From the IMG/VR virus record IMGVR_UViG_3300034106_003785, positions 1 through 24,475 of that record: DNA of 24,475 nt; one strand, 5' to 3'. Each line of letters starts with the position of its first letter. The first letter of the stretch is position 1. A program made the translations under genes and the position numbers. The notes beneath the pieces were generated by a model. That model was not told the origin of the DNA. It did no database searches and saw only the letters and a list, made by a program, of their open reading frames with translations. This DNA comes from a virus. Below, one piece after another: positions 14,420-22,956 of this stretch.

Positions 14420-17400
14420 ATGGCACTAATTACAAATTTTAATCAAGATCCTTATTACGACGACTTTGACGATGATAAGAATTTTTATCGTGTATTATTC
14501 AAACCAGGTAATGCTGTTCAAGCACGTGAACTAACACAACTTCAAACGATAATTCAGGATCAAATTAAAAAATTTGGTGACCATATGTTTCAAACCGGTT
14601 CAATTGTTTCCGGGGGTCAAATTGTAATACAAAACACTGCTTATATTAACATTGCTTCAACATATTCAAACCAAGATATTTCTTATATTAACTTTGACAA
14701 ACAAACAATTCGTAATGCCGCAAATACAAAACGAGCATATGTCTTAAAGTCATATGGTGCAGACTCGACTGCTGGTCAGCCTATAACTTTTGTTATTAAT
14801 CAATTATATGGTGATCCTTTCACTGTAAATGAAACCATTTATACTCAAAATACTGACCCGTCTGTAATTACATATTATGCTAACACAGCATCAGCAAATG
14901 CTACAGGCAATAATCAATCATTTTCAGTTAATGAGGGTGTATTTTATTATGATGGTTTCTTCGTTAAAACGCAACCACAATCGGTTGCGGTAAACAAATA
15001 CACCCGTCAGGGTAATTCTATTGTTGGTTTTACTGTTTCTGAGGATTTGATTGACTATACGGAAGATACAAGTCTTCTGGATCCAGCACAAGGTTCTTCC
15101 AACTTTCAAGCACCTGGTGCAGACCGTTATAAAATTTTAATGACACTGGACAATCGTCCTCTTAACAGTATCGACTTAACGAGATTTGTTGAGTTAGCGA
15201 TTATTGAAAACGGTGTACCTCAAAAAGTTGTACAGACACCAATTTATGCCGCTATTGGTGATGAATTAGCACGAAGAACATCAGACGAATCTGGTGATTA
15301 TGTAATCAAAAATTTTGCAATTGCGGTTACAGACAGCACATCGAATTCTGCATTTGCTAATATCAGTCTTTCATCTGGTAAAGCATACATTAAGGGATAC
15401 GAATTTCAGACTGCTGCACCTACTATTTTTACCATAGCAAAACCTAGAACGACGGAAGCGGTATCAAATCGAAGAATCGGTACAGATTATGGTTACTACG
15501 TTTTTGCGAATGGCATGTACGGCAATTTTGCTACGAATCAGTACGGCACAGTCGATTTATCGTTATTAAATGGTGGTTTAATAACGCTTTATAGAGGGAA
15601 TCTATCGAACATTGTGAATACTACAATGGGTACCGCAAAAGTTAAATTATCCACATTCTATAGTGTATCGGGTAACACCGCCGAGAGTAATAACTACATT
15701 TATAAAGTTTATCTAACAGACATTAACACAACTTCAATTGGTTCAAATAGTGGATATGGCATTAATGCTACCGGTGGATCAACTTCGACTATTGTATTCC
15801 CGGATGGTTTCTGTTCAAACAATGACATTTACAAGGGTTTAACTTTAAGAATCGTTGGTGGTGCGCCCAACGGAAATCCAGGAGATAACGTATCGAGAGT
15901 TATTACTGATTATGTTGGCTCAACAAGAACTGCTACAGTTGACAGACCATATTCGGTGGCAGTTGGCACAGGACATCGCTTTATTTTAGATACACGATTT
16001 GATTCAGTAGAGGCATTGCTTGTCAGATCGGGAGCAAATATAGTTGCTTTTGCGAATATTTCACCACTCTCTAAAAATGAAACAGTTGGTGCGCCACCTA
16101 CATCTATCGTTACCACTGGTGGTTTGTATCAACCGGCAACAGTACAAGAAGCCAAAGCCGAACCTCTTCTTATTAGAATTGGTGAATTTAATATTGCAGA
16201 TAACACTATATCTGATTTTTCATATTCATATAAGAGACTATATCAGACCGTAACGTTTACTGCGGGTGTGTCACAAACCCTTTCACTGGGCACTGGTGAA
16301 TCTTTACAAAGTGCAACGACCACTGATGCTAAACAGAGATATTATCAAATTATTCCAACTGCATCTGGAACAAGTTGGTATCAAGTTGGAAGAACTGTTC
16401 CCGCTGAAAACTTTACTGTGGATTCGTCGGCAAGAACAATTTCCGTAACAGATGGTGCAAATATGACAGCGAACATTTATGCTGTTGTGAACGCATCAAA
16501 TCCAACTTCAAAAACAAAAACATTTATTAAAGCAAATACAACGCTTGTTGATCCAACATCTGGTAATCCACCTACGTCCGTTTTCGGCACAGGAGGTGGT
16601 TCCGGTAATACGACTGTTTATATTGCGCCGAATGATGGTCAAACAATTATTGCAGAATCGTTTGTACAGAGAAGAGCAGGTGTACCACAATATCTGTTTG
16701 TGACCGATGTTTATTCGATTAATGCAATTTTTGATTTTAATGGCACAACAATAAACACCACGAATTATAATGCCCTTGATAAATCAGAAGGATCTTCTGC
16801 GAATGTGACATCTCGTTATACATTGAACACCGGACAAAAAGATTCTTATTATGATTGGTCCTCAATTGTTTTAAGACCTGGACAAAATGCTCCAAGAGGT
16901 CCTTTGCTCGTTCGCTATAATCGATTCACATCAAATGGCTCAGGTTATTTTGATGTAGATTCGTATACAAGATTAGGTTCACAAGAAAATGGTGGATCTG
17001 GAATCGACTATGGACAAATTCCGTCGTTTACAGCACAAGAAGGAACAACAATTCTTTTAAAAGATTTTTTTGATTTTAGACCGACTCGTCGTGATGCGAC
17101 TTTACTTTCTTATGCTAACAATTTTATTTTGAATGTGGATGAAGCAGTTCTTGGTCCAAAAATTTCTGAACCCGGATTAGATATTGTTACGGACTATCAA
17201 TATTACTTACCAAGAATTGATCGTATCGTTCTGAATAAAAATAGAAATTTCCAAATTTTACAGGGCACACCTTCACTAACTCCAGTTGTTCCGACTGAAC
17301 CAGATGATTGTATGACGCTGTATATTTTGTCGTACACGCCATATCTTGCGACGGCAACAACAACTTCGATACAGTCAATCAGTAATCGTCGTTATACGAT

Positions 17401-20400
17401 GAGGGACATTGGAAATCTAGACAGACGTATTCAGAACCTAGAACTTTATACATCATTGTCAATTGCTGAACTTGCCACAATTAATAAGAGTGATAAAACA
17501 ATTCGAGATTCTGTTGGCGTATCTAGACCTAAAAATGGCATCTTTGTTGATTCGTTTGTTGACAGAGATGGAGGAAATATCATAGCAACAGATTTTAATG
17601 CTGCGATTGATATTGTAACTCGTACTTGCCGTGGTTCATACAATATTGCCTCAACAAGAGTGTTTTCAAATAATTCAACAGCAAACTTTAATGTTGAGGT
17701 GAATGGTCCGCTGATGATGCTTGCTTCTTCGACTACAACTTTTGTGTCGCAGAATAGAGCATCTAAGACAATGAACATCAATCCATTTAACATTGTCAAT
17801 TACATTGGTACAATTAAACTGGATCCGCCATCTGATGTTTGGAAATCAACAACACGTTTAGAAGCGCAAAACATCGATCTTTCCGGTGGAGAAGCGGCAC
17901 GTGATGCCTGGTCATCAATTCAAAGCACAACATGGGGTGCATGGAACACTCAGTGGACAACGACTGAAGAGATTATAAGCCGTGGACCTCAGATTGGTGG
18001 AGTACAAAATACGAATCAAAGATGGTCGGGTAACTTATTGTTGGCTGATCAAGAAAGAACTTTCTTGAATACTGTAAGAGAAACGCAAACATTAAATGCT
18101 TCACGTACAGGTATTCTTGCTCAAATTGTTCCTCAATCACTTACACAGTCGTTTGGAGACAGACTGATTGATTTAAGTATTGTAAGTTACATGAGAGAAA
18201 AGAATGTTCTTATTACTGCTGAAAAGTTTAAACCGTTCACAACACTACATGCTTTCTTCGATAATGTGAGTGTTGATGATAAGATTGCTAAGGTAAATCG
18301 TTTCAAAATGTTTGAAAACAATCTGAAATATCAGACACAGTTTTCAAATTTTGAGACAGTTACTTTTTATCAAGCGACATCAACTACATCTTTAGAAAGT
18401 ACAGATACTGTAATTGGAACTGGTGGTGTAACTCTCACATCGAACAATAATGCATTCATTTCAAATATGAATCCATCTGCATCATTTGGTTCATGGGATC
18501 AATGTGCCACGAATGGTATCTGGGTAAAAGGTAATGTGACGGGTGAGACTTACAGAGCAACAAACTGGTATCATAGCACAGGTCGTGTTTCTGCGGCAAC
18601 GTCAACAACAGTTACATTAGCATTCAGTGCTGGTGGTGCATCCGAAACTACTGATTATGTTGGCCAAAGAATGTACATTGTAAATGGTACAGGTAAGGGT
18701 CAATCTTCTATAATCACTGCGTATGATTCAAGTACAAGAATCGCAACGATTACTGGATCATGGGCAACAACTCCAGATACAACTTCTGTTTATACAATTG
18801 GTTTGTTGGAAACGACAGAAGAGGGTGCTTGCGCTGGCGTATTCTTAATACCTGGAGATACTTTCCGCACAGGTGAAAAAGTTCTTCGTTTAATTGACGA
18901 TGAGTTTAATAACATTGAAAATTCTCGTACAAATGGCGATGTGAGTTTCTATGCTCAAGGTATTGTTGATACGAAACAAGAAACTGCGGTAACTGTATTT
19001 ACGCCAACTGTAACAAGAAGTACCGTAAATGAGTCTTTCTCTTCATCAACTTCTTCGATCAAATCGACAACATCTACTGAAGTGCAAAGAAACGTTGTTA
19101 TTGGATGGTATGATCCTCTAGCACAAACATTCTTGATCAACCCAAATACTTACGCACAAGGTATCGTGATTGATTCGGTTCGTGTGTGCTTCAAGACAAA
19201 AGATTCTACAGCACCGGTGGTTTGTCAAATTCGTCCTGTCGTAAATGGTTATCCATCAGCATCAACAATTTATCCATATGCTGAAAAGACTTTAACACCA
19301 GATCAGGTAAATCTGACAACAATACCCGATCTTAATGATCCGAATAAGTACACCGAATTTAAATTTGATGTGCCTATTTTATTGTTGCCGGGTGAACACT
19401 CATTTGTTCTGGTATCCAACAGTAATGGTTATGAGTGTTTCATTGCAGAAATCGGCGCTACAGATTTACGTACAAGTGTGAAGATTTCTGAACAGCCTTA
19501 TACAGGTTCACTGTTCTTGTCGCAAAATGGTTCTACTTGGTCAGCGGAACAATTAAGTGACATTATGTTTAGTATTCGAAAGCGTGTGTTCAGTTCAACA
19601 GTTGGATATGGTTTCTTTGAATCGGACATGTCAGAATACAGTGCGAACTCTGTTTATGATGTTATGCAGGTAATGACAACCGATGCCGTTGTTGCTAATA
19701 CATCTATTTTGTATGACTTCGTATCTGAACAAGAAACTGGCGGCCAACATCAGTTGTTGCCTATTGTACCAAACGAAGATTACGAATGTGATGATGGTTT
19801 TGGTAGAAGAATATTAAGTACAACAACTGGTAATACAACATTCCAGTTAAGAGCAACTTTGAGAAGTACCAATCCTGATATTTCTCCGATGATTGATTTA
19901 ACTCGTTTGAATCTTCTGACGATTGAAAATAAAATTAATGTTCTGCCACTACAGAATACTGGATTTGTAATTACAAATGGTGGTTCAGGATATACTGGAA
20001 ATGCCACAGTGACGTTCACTTATCCAGCAGGAACTCCAGGTCCCGCTCAAGGTTCTGGCGCCGCTGCTGTTGGCATCGTTACGGGTGGTGTATTAACAAG
20101 AATTGAATTAACTAACCCAGGAACAGGATATATTGCATCTCCGACTATTACATTGAATGCCAGTGGTGGTGTGACTGCTACTGCAATTTACAACGGTGAA
20201 GATCGAGCATTAGGAGGCAACTCAGACGTTCGTTATATTACCAAAAAACTTCAATTAGTTCCTGGTTTTGAAGCGGGCGATCTTCGTGTTTACATGGATG
20301 CTTATCGTCCTGCTGGTTCTGGTATTCTTGTTTACTATAAGGTATTGTCTGATTCAGATACAGCAAGTTTTGATGACAACAACTGGGTTCTTATGACAGA

Positions 20401-20653
20401 GGGATCAGCAACGAACAATTTTGTCTCTGCGAATAAGTATGATTATGCTGAATTAGTGTTTGCCCCTGGTACATATGGATCTGGAATTTTTGATAACCGC
20501 TTGTCTTATACATCAGCAAGTGGTGGAACATATAGAGACTTCTCTCTGTTTGCAATCAAAGTCGTATTATATGGCACAGACAAAGTTAATGTTCCTAAGT
20601 TTTCGCAATTACGTGTAATTGCTTTACCAGCATCAACTTTATCGACGACATAA
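14420..20653 (+). CDS. Giant DUF4815-type virion structural protein, baseplate periphery
   Basis: This 2077-residue protein is the largest in the window. The N-terminal DPYYDDFDDDKNFYRVLFK followed by PGNAVQARELTQLQTIIQDQ (about 10-48) is the DUF4815 signature found in large tail proteins of marine T4-like phages. Further blocks are PSFTAQEGTTILLKDFFDFR (about 868-887), SNRRYTMRDIGNLDRRIQNL (about 988-1007), YMREKNVLITAEKFKPFTTL (from 1257), GWYDPLAQTF (from 1562), a jelly-roll-like region with LLPGEHSFVLVSNSNGYECF (about 1656-1675), and RYITKKLQLVPGF (from 1938). A GxGY repeat pair is inserted at about 1849-1924, just before the last block. By position after gp8 it could stand in for T4 gp9/gp10, which are not seen here, but homology is not claimed. 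ATG 14420 follows a weak AAAGG. Confidence 0.85.
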   Translation: MALITNFNQDPYYDDFDDDKNFYRVLFKPGNAVQARELTQLQTIIQDQIKKFGDHMFQTGSIVSGGQIVIQNTAYINIASTYSNQDISYINFDKQTIRNAANTKRAYVLKSYGADSTAGQPITFVINQLYGDPFTVNETIYTQNTDPSVITYYANTASANATGNNQSFSVNEGVFYYDGFFVKTQPQSVAVNKYTRQGNSIVGFTVSEDLIDYTEDTSLLDPAQGSSNFQAPGADRYKILMTLDNRPLNSIDLTRFVELAIIENGVPQKVVQTPIYAAIGDELARRTSDESGDYVIKNFAIAVTDSTSNSAFANISLSSGKAYIKGYEFQTAAPTIFTIAKPRTTEAVSNRRIGTDYGYYVFANGMYGNFATNQYGTVDLSLLNGGLITLYRGNLSNIVNTTMGTAKVKLSTFYSVSGNTAESNNYIYKVYLTDINTTSIGSNSGYGINATGGSTSTIVFPDGFCSNNDIYKGLTLRIVGGAPNGNPGDNVSRVITDYVGSTRTATVDRPYSVAVGTGHRFILDTRFDSVEALLVRSGANIVAFANISPLSKNETVGAPPTSIVTTGGLYQPATVQEAKAEPLLIRIGEFNIADNTISDFSYSYKRLYQTVTFTAGVSQTLSLGTGESLQSATTTDAKQRYYQIIPTASGTSWYQVGRTVPAENFTVDSSARTISVTDGANMTANIYAVVNASNPTSKTKTFIKANTTLVDPTSGNPPTSVFGTGGGSGNTTVYIAPNDGQTIIAESFVQRRAGVPQYLFVTDVYSINAIFDFNGTTINTTNYNALDKSEGSSANVTSRYTLNTGQKDSYYDWSSIVLRPGQNAPRGPLLVRYNRFTSNGSGYFDVDSYTRLGSQENGGSGIDYGQIPSFTAQEGTTILLKDFFDFRPTRRDATLLSYANNFILNVDEAVLGPKISEPGLDIVTDYQYYLPRIDRIVLNKNRNFQILQGTPSLTPVVPTEPDDCMTLYILSYTPYLATATTTSIQSISNRRYTMRDIGNLDRRIQNLELYTSLSIAELATINKSDKTIRDSVGVSRPKNGIFVDSFVDRDGGNIIATDFNAAIDIVTRTCRGSYNIASTRVFSNNSTANFNVEVNGPLMMLASSTTTFVSQNRASKTMNINPFNIVNYIGTIKLDPPSDVWKSTTRLEAQNIDLSGGEAARDAWSSIQSTTWGAWNTQWTTTEEIISRGPQIGGVQNTNQRWSGNLLLADQERTFLNTVRETQTLNASRTGILAQIVPQSLTQSFGDRLIDLSIVSYMREKNVLITAEKFKPFTTLHAFFDNVSVDDKIAKVNRFKMFENNLKYQTQFSNFETVTFYQATSTTSLESTDTVIGTGGVTLTSNNNAFISNMNPSASFGSWDQCATNGIWVKGNVTGETYRATNWYHSTGRVSAATSTTVTLAFSAGGASETTDYVGQRMYIVNGTGKGQSSIITAYDSSTRIATITGSWATTPDTTSVYTIGLLETTEEGACAGVFLIPGDTFRTGEKVLRLIDDEFNNIENSRTNGDVSFYAQGIVDTKQETAVTVFTPTVTRSTVNESFSSSTSSIKSTTSTEVQRNVVIGWYDPLAQTFLINPNTYAQGIVIDSVRVCFKTKDSTAPVVCQIRPVVNGYPSASTIYPYAEKTLTPDQVNLTTIPDLNDPNKYTEFKFDVPILLLPGEHSFVLVSNSNGYECFIAEIGATDLRTSVKISEQPYTGSLFLSQNGSTWSAEQLSDIMFSIRKRVFSSTVGYGFFESDMSEYSANSVYDVMQVMTTDAVVANTSILYDFVSEQETGGQHQLLPIVPNEDYECDDGFGRRILSTTTGNTTFQLRATLRSTNPDISPMIDLTRLNLLTIENKINVLPLQNTGFVITNGGSGYTGNATVTFTYPAGTPGPAQGSGAAAVGIVTGGVLTRIELTNPGTGYIASPTITLNASGGVTATAIYNGEDRALGGNSDVRYITKKLQLVPGFEAGDLRVYMDAYRPAGSGILVYYKVLSDSDTASFDDNNWVLMTEGSATNNFVSANKYDYAELVFAPGTYGSGIFDNRLSYTSASGGTYRDFSLFAIKVVLYGTDKVNVPKFSQLRVIALPASTLSTT
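19964..20191 (+). repeat. GxGY beta-repeat in the DUF4815 protein (residues 1849-1924)
   Basis: Two units, FVITNGGSGYTGNATVTF plus a Pro/Gly-rich GSGAAAVGIV strand, then RIELTNPGTGYIASPTITL plus GGVTATAIY. This is the closest match in the window to the gp6 and gp7 (INPGSGYEYNP) units. Confidence 0.7.
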
Positions 20654-20655
20654 TC

Positions 20656-20877
20656 ATGTTTGTACAAATTAAAGATAAGAAAAATTTAGTTCGTGATACG
20701 AGAAGTGGAGTTTTAATGAATACTGATCGTGAAGAATTTCAAGCATATTATGCTGAGAGGGATCAAAAAATAAAAGAACTACAAGAGAAACAGAACTTGG
20801 AAAATAAAGTAAATAAATTAGAAGAAGATATATCAGAAATTAAAAATCTTCTTCAACAACTTGTAACGAGAACATAA
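20656..20877 (+). CDS. Small coiled-coil protein of the fibre region
   Basis: This 73-residue protein has an N-terminal beta-like part (MFVQIKDKKNLVRDTRSGVL) followed by MNTDREEFQAYY, and a charged amphipathic helix over about residues 34-70 with heptad-like spacing (LQEKQNLENKVNKLEEDISE, then IKNLLQQL), so an oligomeric coiled coil is likely. I recall a similar small protein beginning MFVQ/K...LVRDT in marine T4-like phages, without known function. It sits 2 bases after the DUF4815 gene and 1 base before the fibre-like gene, so a joining or trimerising role between the two is possible. That is inference from position and the coiled coil only. Confidence 0.75.
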   Translation: MFVQIKDKKNLVRDTRSGVLMNTDREEFQAYYAERDQKIKELQEKQNLENKVNKLEEDISEIKNLLQQLVTRT

Positions 20878-20878
20878 G

Positions 20879-21799
20879 ATGGCAATAGATCAACTTTCAA
20901 CAGCCAATACTTTTGAAGAGTGGCTAACTACCACCTCTACCTTGGTGGCGGTAGCCAACAATCTAACCGACAATACGGGTGGTGGATTTTATGCTAACTC
21001 TTCAATTTTTATTGAAGGTTCTGCTGCTTCTCTGAATGTTCGTACACTGGCAAACATCAATACACTAAGAGCAAACACAGCAAATCTTGCCAACGTTCTT
21101 TTCTTAGATAATGATGTAACAGTACCAAGAGATATAACGATTGGAAGAAACGCCAACGTAATCGCAAACATAACTTCTGTTAATGTTACAAATAGGTTGT
21201 TTGTTGGTGGCGATACTTTCTTATACGGCAATCTGACCATTTCGGGTAATACGACTTTAGATGCCATTGGGTTTAACGATTTGGCTGTGGCAGGCAATGC
21301 TAATATTGCTCAAACTTTAGTTGTTGTTGGAAACACGTTTGCTTCAAATGTAACTATATCTGGTAACATTACAAGAGCAAATGTTACAACAACACTGAAT
21401 GTTGGTAGCAGTATCACAGCACCATTGGCAAACATTGCGAATATTGGATTATCATCTAGTTCACTTTCTGTTCCAGGAAACTTAACTGTAACCGGCACAA
21501 CTTCAAATATTACTCGAAACTTAGTTGTTGGTGGTAATATTGCTGTAGCGAATATCACAAGTAATGCGTATATTGGTGGTGACGCATTCATCTACGGTAA
21601 TTTAACAATCACAGGTAATACCACTTTAGATTCTATTGGTTTCAACGACCTAAGTGTTGCGGGTTCAATCAATGCGGCCAATTTAAATACAAGCACCGGC
21701 AATATTACAAATTTGGTCGGTCAAGCAAATACAGCAATTTATGGTGCAATTTCGGCGGCGATTGACTCATCAATTGCGTTTTCGATTGCCTTAGGCTGA
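20879..21799 (+). CDS. Tail-fibre-like virion protein with internal duplication
   Basis: The protein has 306 residues and is strongly Asn/Thr/Ala/Gly/Ile-rich with no Cys. The N-terminus (STANTFEEWLTTTSTLVAVA, then NNLTDNTGG) resembles the anchoring end of structural or fibre proteins in marine T4-like phages. From about residue 75 onward there are short beta repeats of the kind GNLTISGNTTL, NLTVTGTTSNI and NLVVGGNI, suggesting a trimeric beta-prism shaft. A 32-residue unit at 108-139 (FVGGDTFLYGNLTISG and on) recurs at 231-262 with 25 identical residues. The Ala/Ser-rich C-terminus (YGAISAAIDSSIAFSIALG) is typical of this protein type. It follows the coiled-coil gene after 1 base and is the last gene before a separate late promoter. 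It probably attaches distal adhesins to the baseplate. Confidence 0.75.
   Translation: MAIDQLSTANTFEEWLTTTSTLVAVANNLTDNTGGGFYANSSIFIEGSAASLNVRTLANINTLRANTANLANVLFLDNDVTVPRDITIGRNANVIANITSVNVTNRLFVGGDTFLYGNLTISGNTTLDAIGFNDLAVAGNANIAQTLVVVGNTFASNVTISGNITRANVTTTLNVGSSITAPLANIANIGLSSSSLSVPGNLTVTGTTSNITRNLVVGGNIAVANITSNAYIGGDAFIYGNLTITGNTTLDSIGFNDLSVAGSINAANLNTSTGNITNLVGQANTAIYGAISAAIDSSIAFSIALG
21200..21295 (+). repeat. Internal repeat copy 1 in the fibre-like gene
   Basis: Encodes residues 108-139 (starting FVGGDTFLYGNLTISG). Paired with the copy at 21569-21664: 25 of 32 residues are identical by hand count. Confidence 0.8.
21569..21664 (+). repeat. Internal repeat copy 2 in the fibre-like gene
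   Basis: Encodes residues 231-262 (starting YIGGDAFIYGNLTITG). Of the 25 residues identical to copy 1, 14 use a different synonymous codon, so this is an old duplication kept at protein level. Confidence 0.8.
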
Positions 21800-21806
21800 A
21801 TAAATA
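21799..21806 (+). promoter_or_regulatory. Late promoter AATAAATA for the distal adhesin genes
   Basis: AATAAATA fits the late-promoter octamer. With T4 geometry the start is near 21812, giving a leader of about 17 bases that holds AGAGGA (21819-21824) ahead of ATG 21829. Spacing and ribosome site both fit, so this is the second most convincing late promoter here. It begins in the stop codon of the preceding fibre-like gene. Confidence 0.6.
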
Positions 21807-21828
21807 CTGAAGGAAAACAGAGGATTTT

Positions 21829-22161
21829 ATGGCAAATACGTTTAGAAATCAAACACTCAAAGCCGCCGGAACTACGGCACAAAATGCTTACGCCGCTGGT
21901 GCCGGTGTACAAGCAACTGTCATTGGTATGACGATTGCTAATATTACTAATTCACCTATTTCTGCGAATGTCATTTTAAGTGGTGGAAATATTACTGGTA
22001 ATGTTTACCTAGTTCAAAGTGCTACAATTGCTCCAGGTGGTGCGTTAGTGCCCGTTGGTGGTGATCAAAAACTTGTTTTAGAAGCCGGAGATTATTTACA
22101 GGTTAACACTTCAATCGCATCTTCTGCTGATGTTATTACCTCAATTCTGGAGATTACTTAA
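21829..22161 (+). CDS. Small beta-rich structural protein A (110 aa)
   Basis: This 110-residue Ala/Gly/Thr-rich protein has no Cys and no membrane helix. Its pattern is a basic start (MANTFRNQTLKAAGTTAQNA), then VIGMTIANITNSPISANVIL, LVQSATIAPGGALVPVGGDQ and KLVLEAGDYLQVNTS, ending in a strand (SILEIT). This resembles small beta-sandwich virion proteins seen in marine phages. The 112-residue protein two genes downstream shares the same layout (SITIAN strand at the same position, and a late Gly-Asp or Gly-Ser turn), so the two are likely paralogues. It follows its own late promoter and a good AGAGGA site, and its stop overlaps the next start (TAATG at 22159-22163). Fibre or baseplate accessory role by context; the exact role is unknown. 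Confidence 0.7.
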   Translation: MANTFRNQTLKAAGTTAQNAYAAGAGVQATVIGMTIANITNSPISANVILSGGNITGNVYLVQSATIAPGGALVPVGGDQKLVLEAGDYLQVNTSIASSADVITSILEIT

Positions 22162-22589
22162 TGGCATACATTGGTAACAATCCTGATGTAAATGCTTTTA
22201 CGATAACCCTTGATAGTTATAGTGGTACTGGTGCTTGCACTCTATATACTTTAACTAGAAGTATCAGTGATCCAAATGCTATAGAAGTTGTTGTAGATGG
22301 TGTAATTCAAACACCAACAACATCTTATATTATTATAAGTGGTGTTTTGGCATTTGATGAAGCACCACCTGTGGGAACGAACAATATTACGGTTCGTTAT
22401 CTTGCACCAGTTGTGGTTACCTTTAATCAGGTCACGGCTTCACAAATACAACCAAACTCTGTAACACAAACAGCAATCGCAGTGAACTCTGTAACAAACG
22501 AAAAAATTGCAAACAACACTGTTACGGGCGAAAAAATCAGTTCACCAGCAGACATCTTTGATGATGCATTTTTATTTGGCGGAATGTAA
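22161..22589 (+). CDS. Fibre-like protein with decapeptide shaft repeat (142 aa)
   Basis: This 142-residue protein has two parts. Residues 1-88 resemble a small beta domain common in phage tail-fibre proteins: a start MAYIGNNPDV, then AIEVVVDGVIQTPTTSYIII, FDEAPPVGTNNITVRYLAP. Residues 91-130 are four consecutive 10-residue units, VTASQIQPNS, VTQTAIAVNS, VTNEKIANNT and VTGEKISSPA, a strict period of the kind that builds trimeric fibre shafts. The C-terminus (DIFDDAFLFGGM) is short and hydrophobic and may be a capping or docking tail. It is translationally coupled to the upstream gene and sits between the two paralogous small proteins. It is most likely a short fibre or fibre-tip adaptor. Its exact partner is unknown. 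Confidence 0.75.
   Translation: MAYIGNNPDVNAFTITLDSYSGTGACTLYTLTRSISDPNAIEVVVDGVIQTPTTSYIIISGVLAFDEAPPVGTNNITVRYLAPVVVTFNQVTASQIQPNSVTQTAIAVNSVTNEKIANNTVTGEKISSPADIFDDAFLFGGM
22431..22550 (+). repeat. Four decapeptide (30-base) repeats in the fibre-like gene
   Basis: Residues 91-130 follow the register V-T-x-x-x-I-x-x-N-S/T four times, the last copy ending in PA. The DNA copies are diverged. Confidence 0.75.
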
Positions 22590-22604
22590 AAAGGAAAAAC
22601 TCAA

Positions 22605-22943
22605 ATGGCAAGAGCATATAAAATTTTAGGTCAATCAAACCCATCAGCAAATGTATTGTCTACATTGTACACTGTACCCGCTGGTAACTCTTCAATTATT
22701 TCGTCAATTACTATTGCGAACTTAAATGAAAATGCGACTGTTGGGGGTGCATTTAGAATATCAGTAAACACATCAAGTGCTGCTGTTTCGAATGCTAGTT
22801 ACATAGCGTATGGCGTCAACGTGCCAGGTCGTGATGCGATTACGTTGACACTTGGCTTGACACTTAATGCGGGTTCAATTGTATCTGTGAATGCAAACAG
22901 TTCATTACTTGCTTTCTCAGCATTTGGCACAGAAATATTTTAA
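22605..22943 (+). CDS. Small beta-rich structural protein B (112 aa), paralogue of protein A
   Basis: This 112-residue Ser/Ala/Asn-rich protein has the segments YTVPAGNSSIISSITIANLN (about 22-41), a middle AFRISVNTSSAAVSNASYIA stretch, and LGLTLNAGSIVSVNANSSLL (about 83-102). The layout parallels the 110-residue protein at 21829: an IxSITIAN-like strand near residue 34, then a turn before the last strands. Proteins with the YTVPAGN..I..I.IAN pattern are common in marine phages and usually lie near tail fibres. AGGAAAAA (22592-22599) precedes ATG 22605 at usable spacing, so it is translated on its own. It lies directly upstream of the glycine-rich gene, so a role as its adaptor or trimer base is plausible but not shown. 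Confidence 0.72.
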   Translation: MARAYKILGQSNPSANVLSTLYTVPAGNSSIISSITIANLNENATVGGAFRISVNTSSAAVSNASYIAYGVNVPGRDAITLTLGLTLNAGSIVSVNANSSLLAFSAFGTEIF

Positions 22944-22956
22944 TTGGAATTTATAA

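Noticed and set aside
17446-17799. Minus-strand frames of 60-140 residues within gp7, gp8 and DUF4815 genes
   Set aside because: All lie inside strongly supported plus-strand genes, have no ribosome sites or gene context, and show antisense composition.
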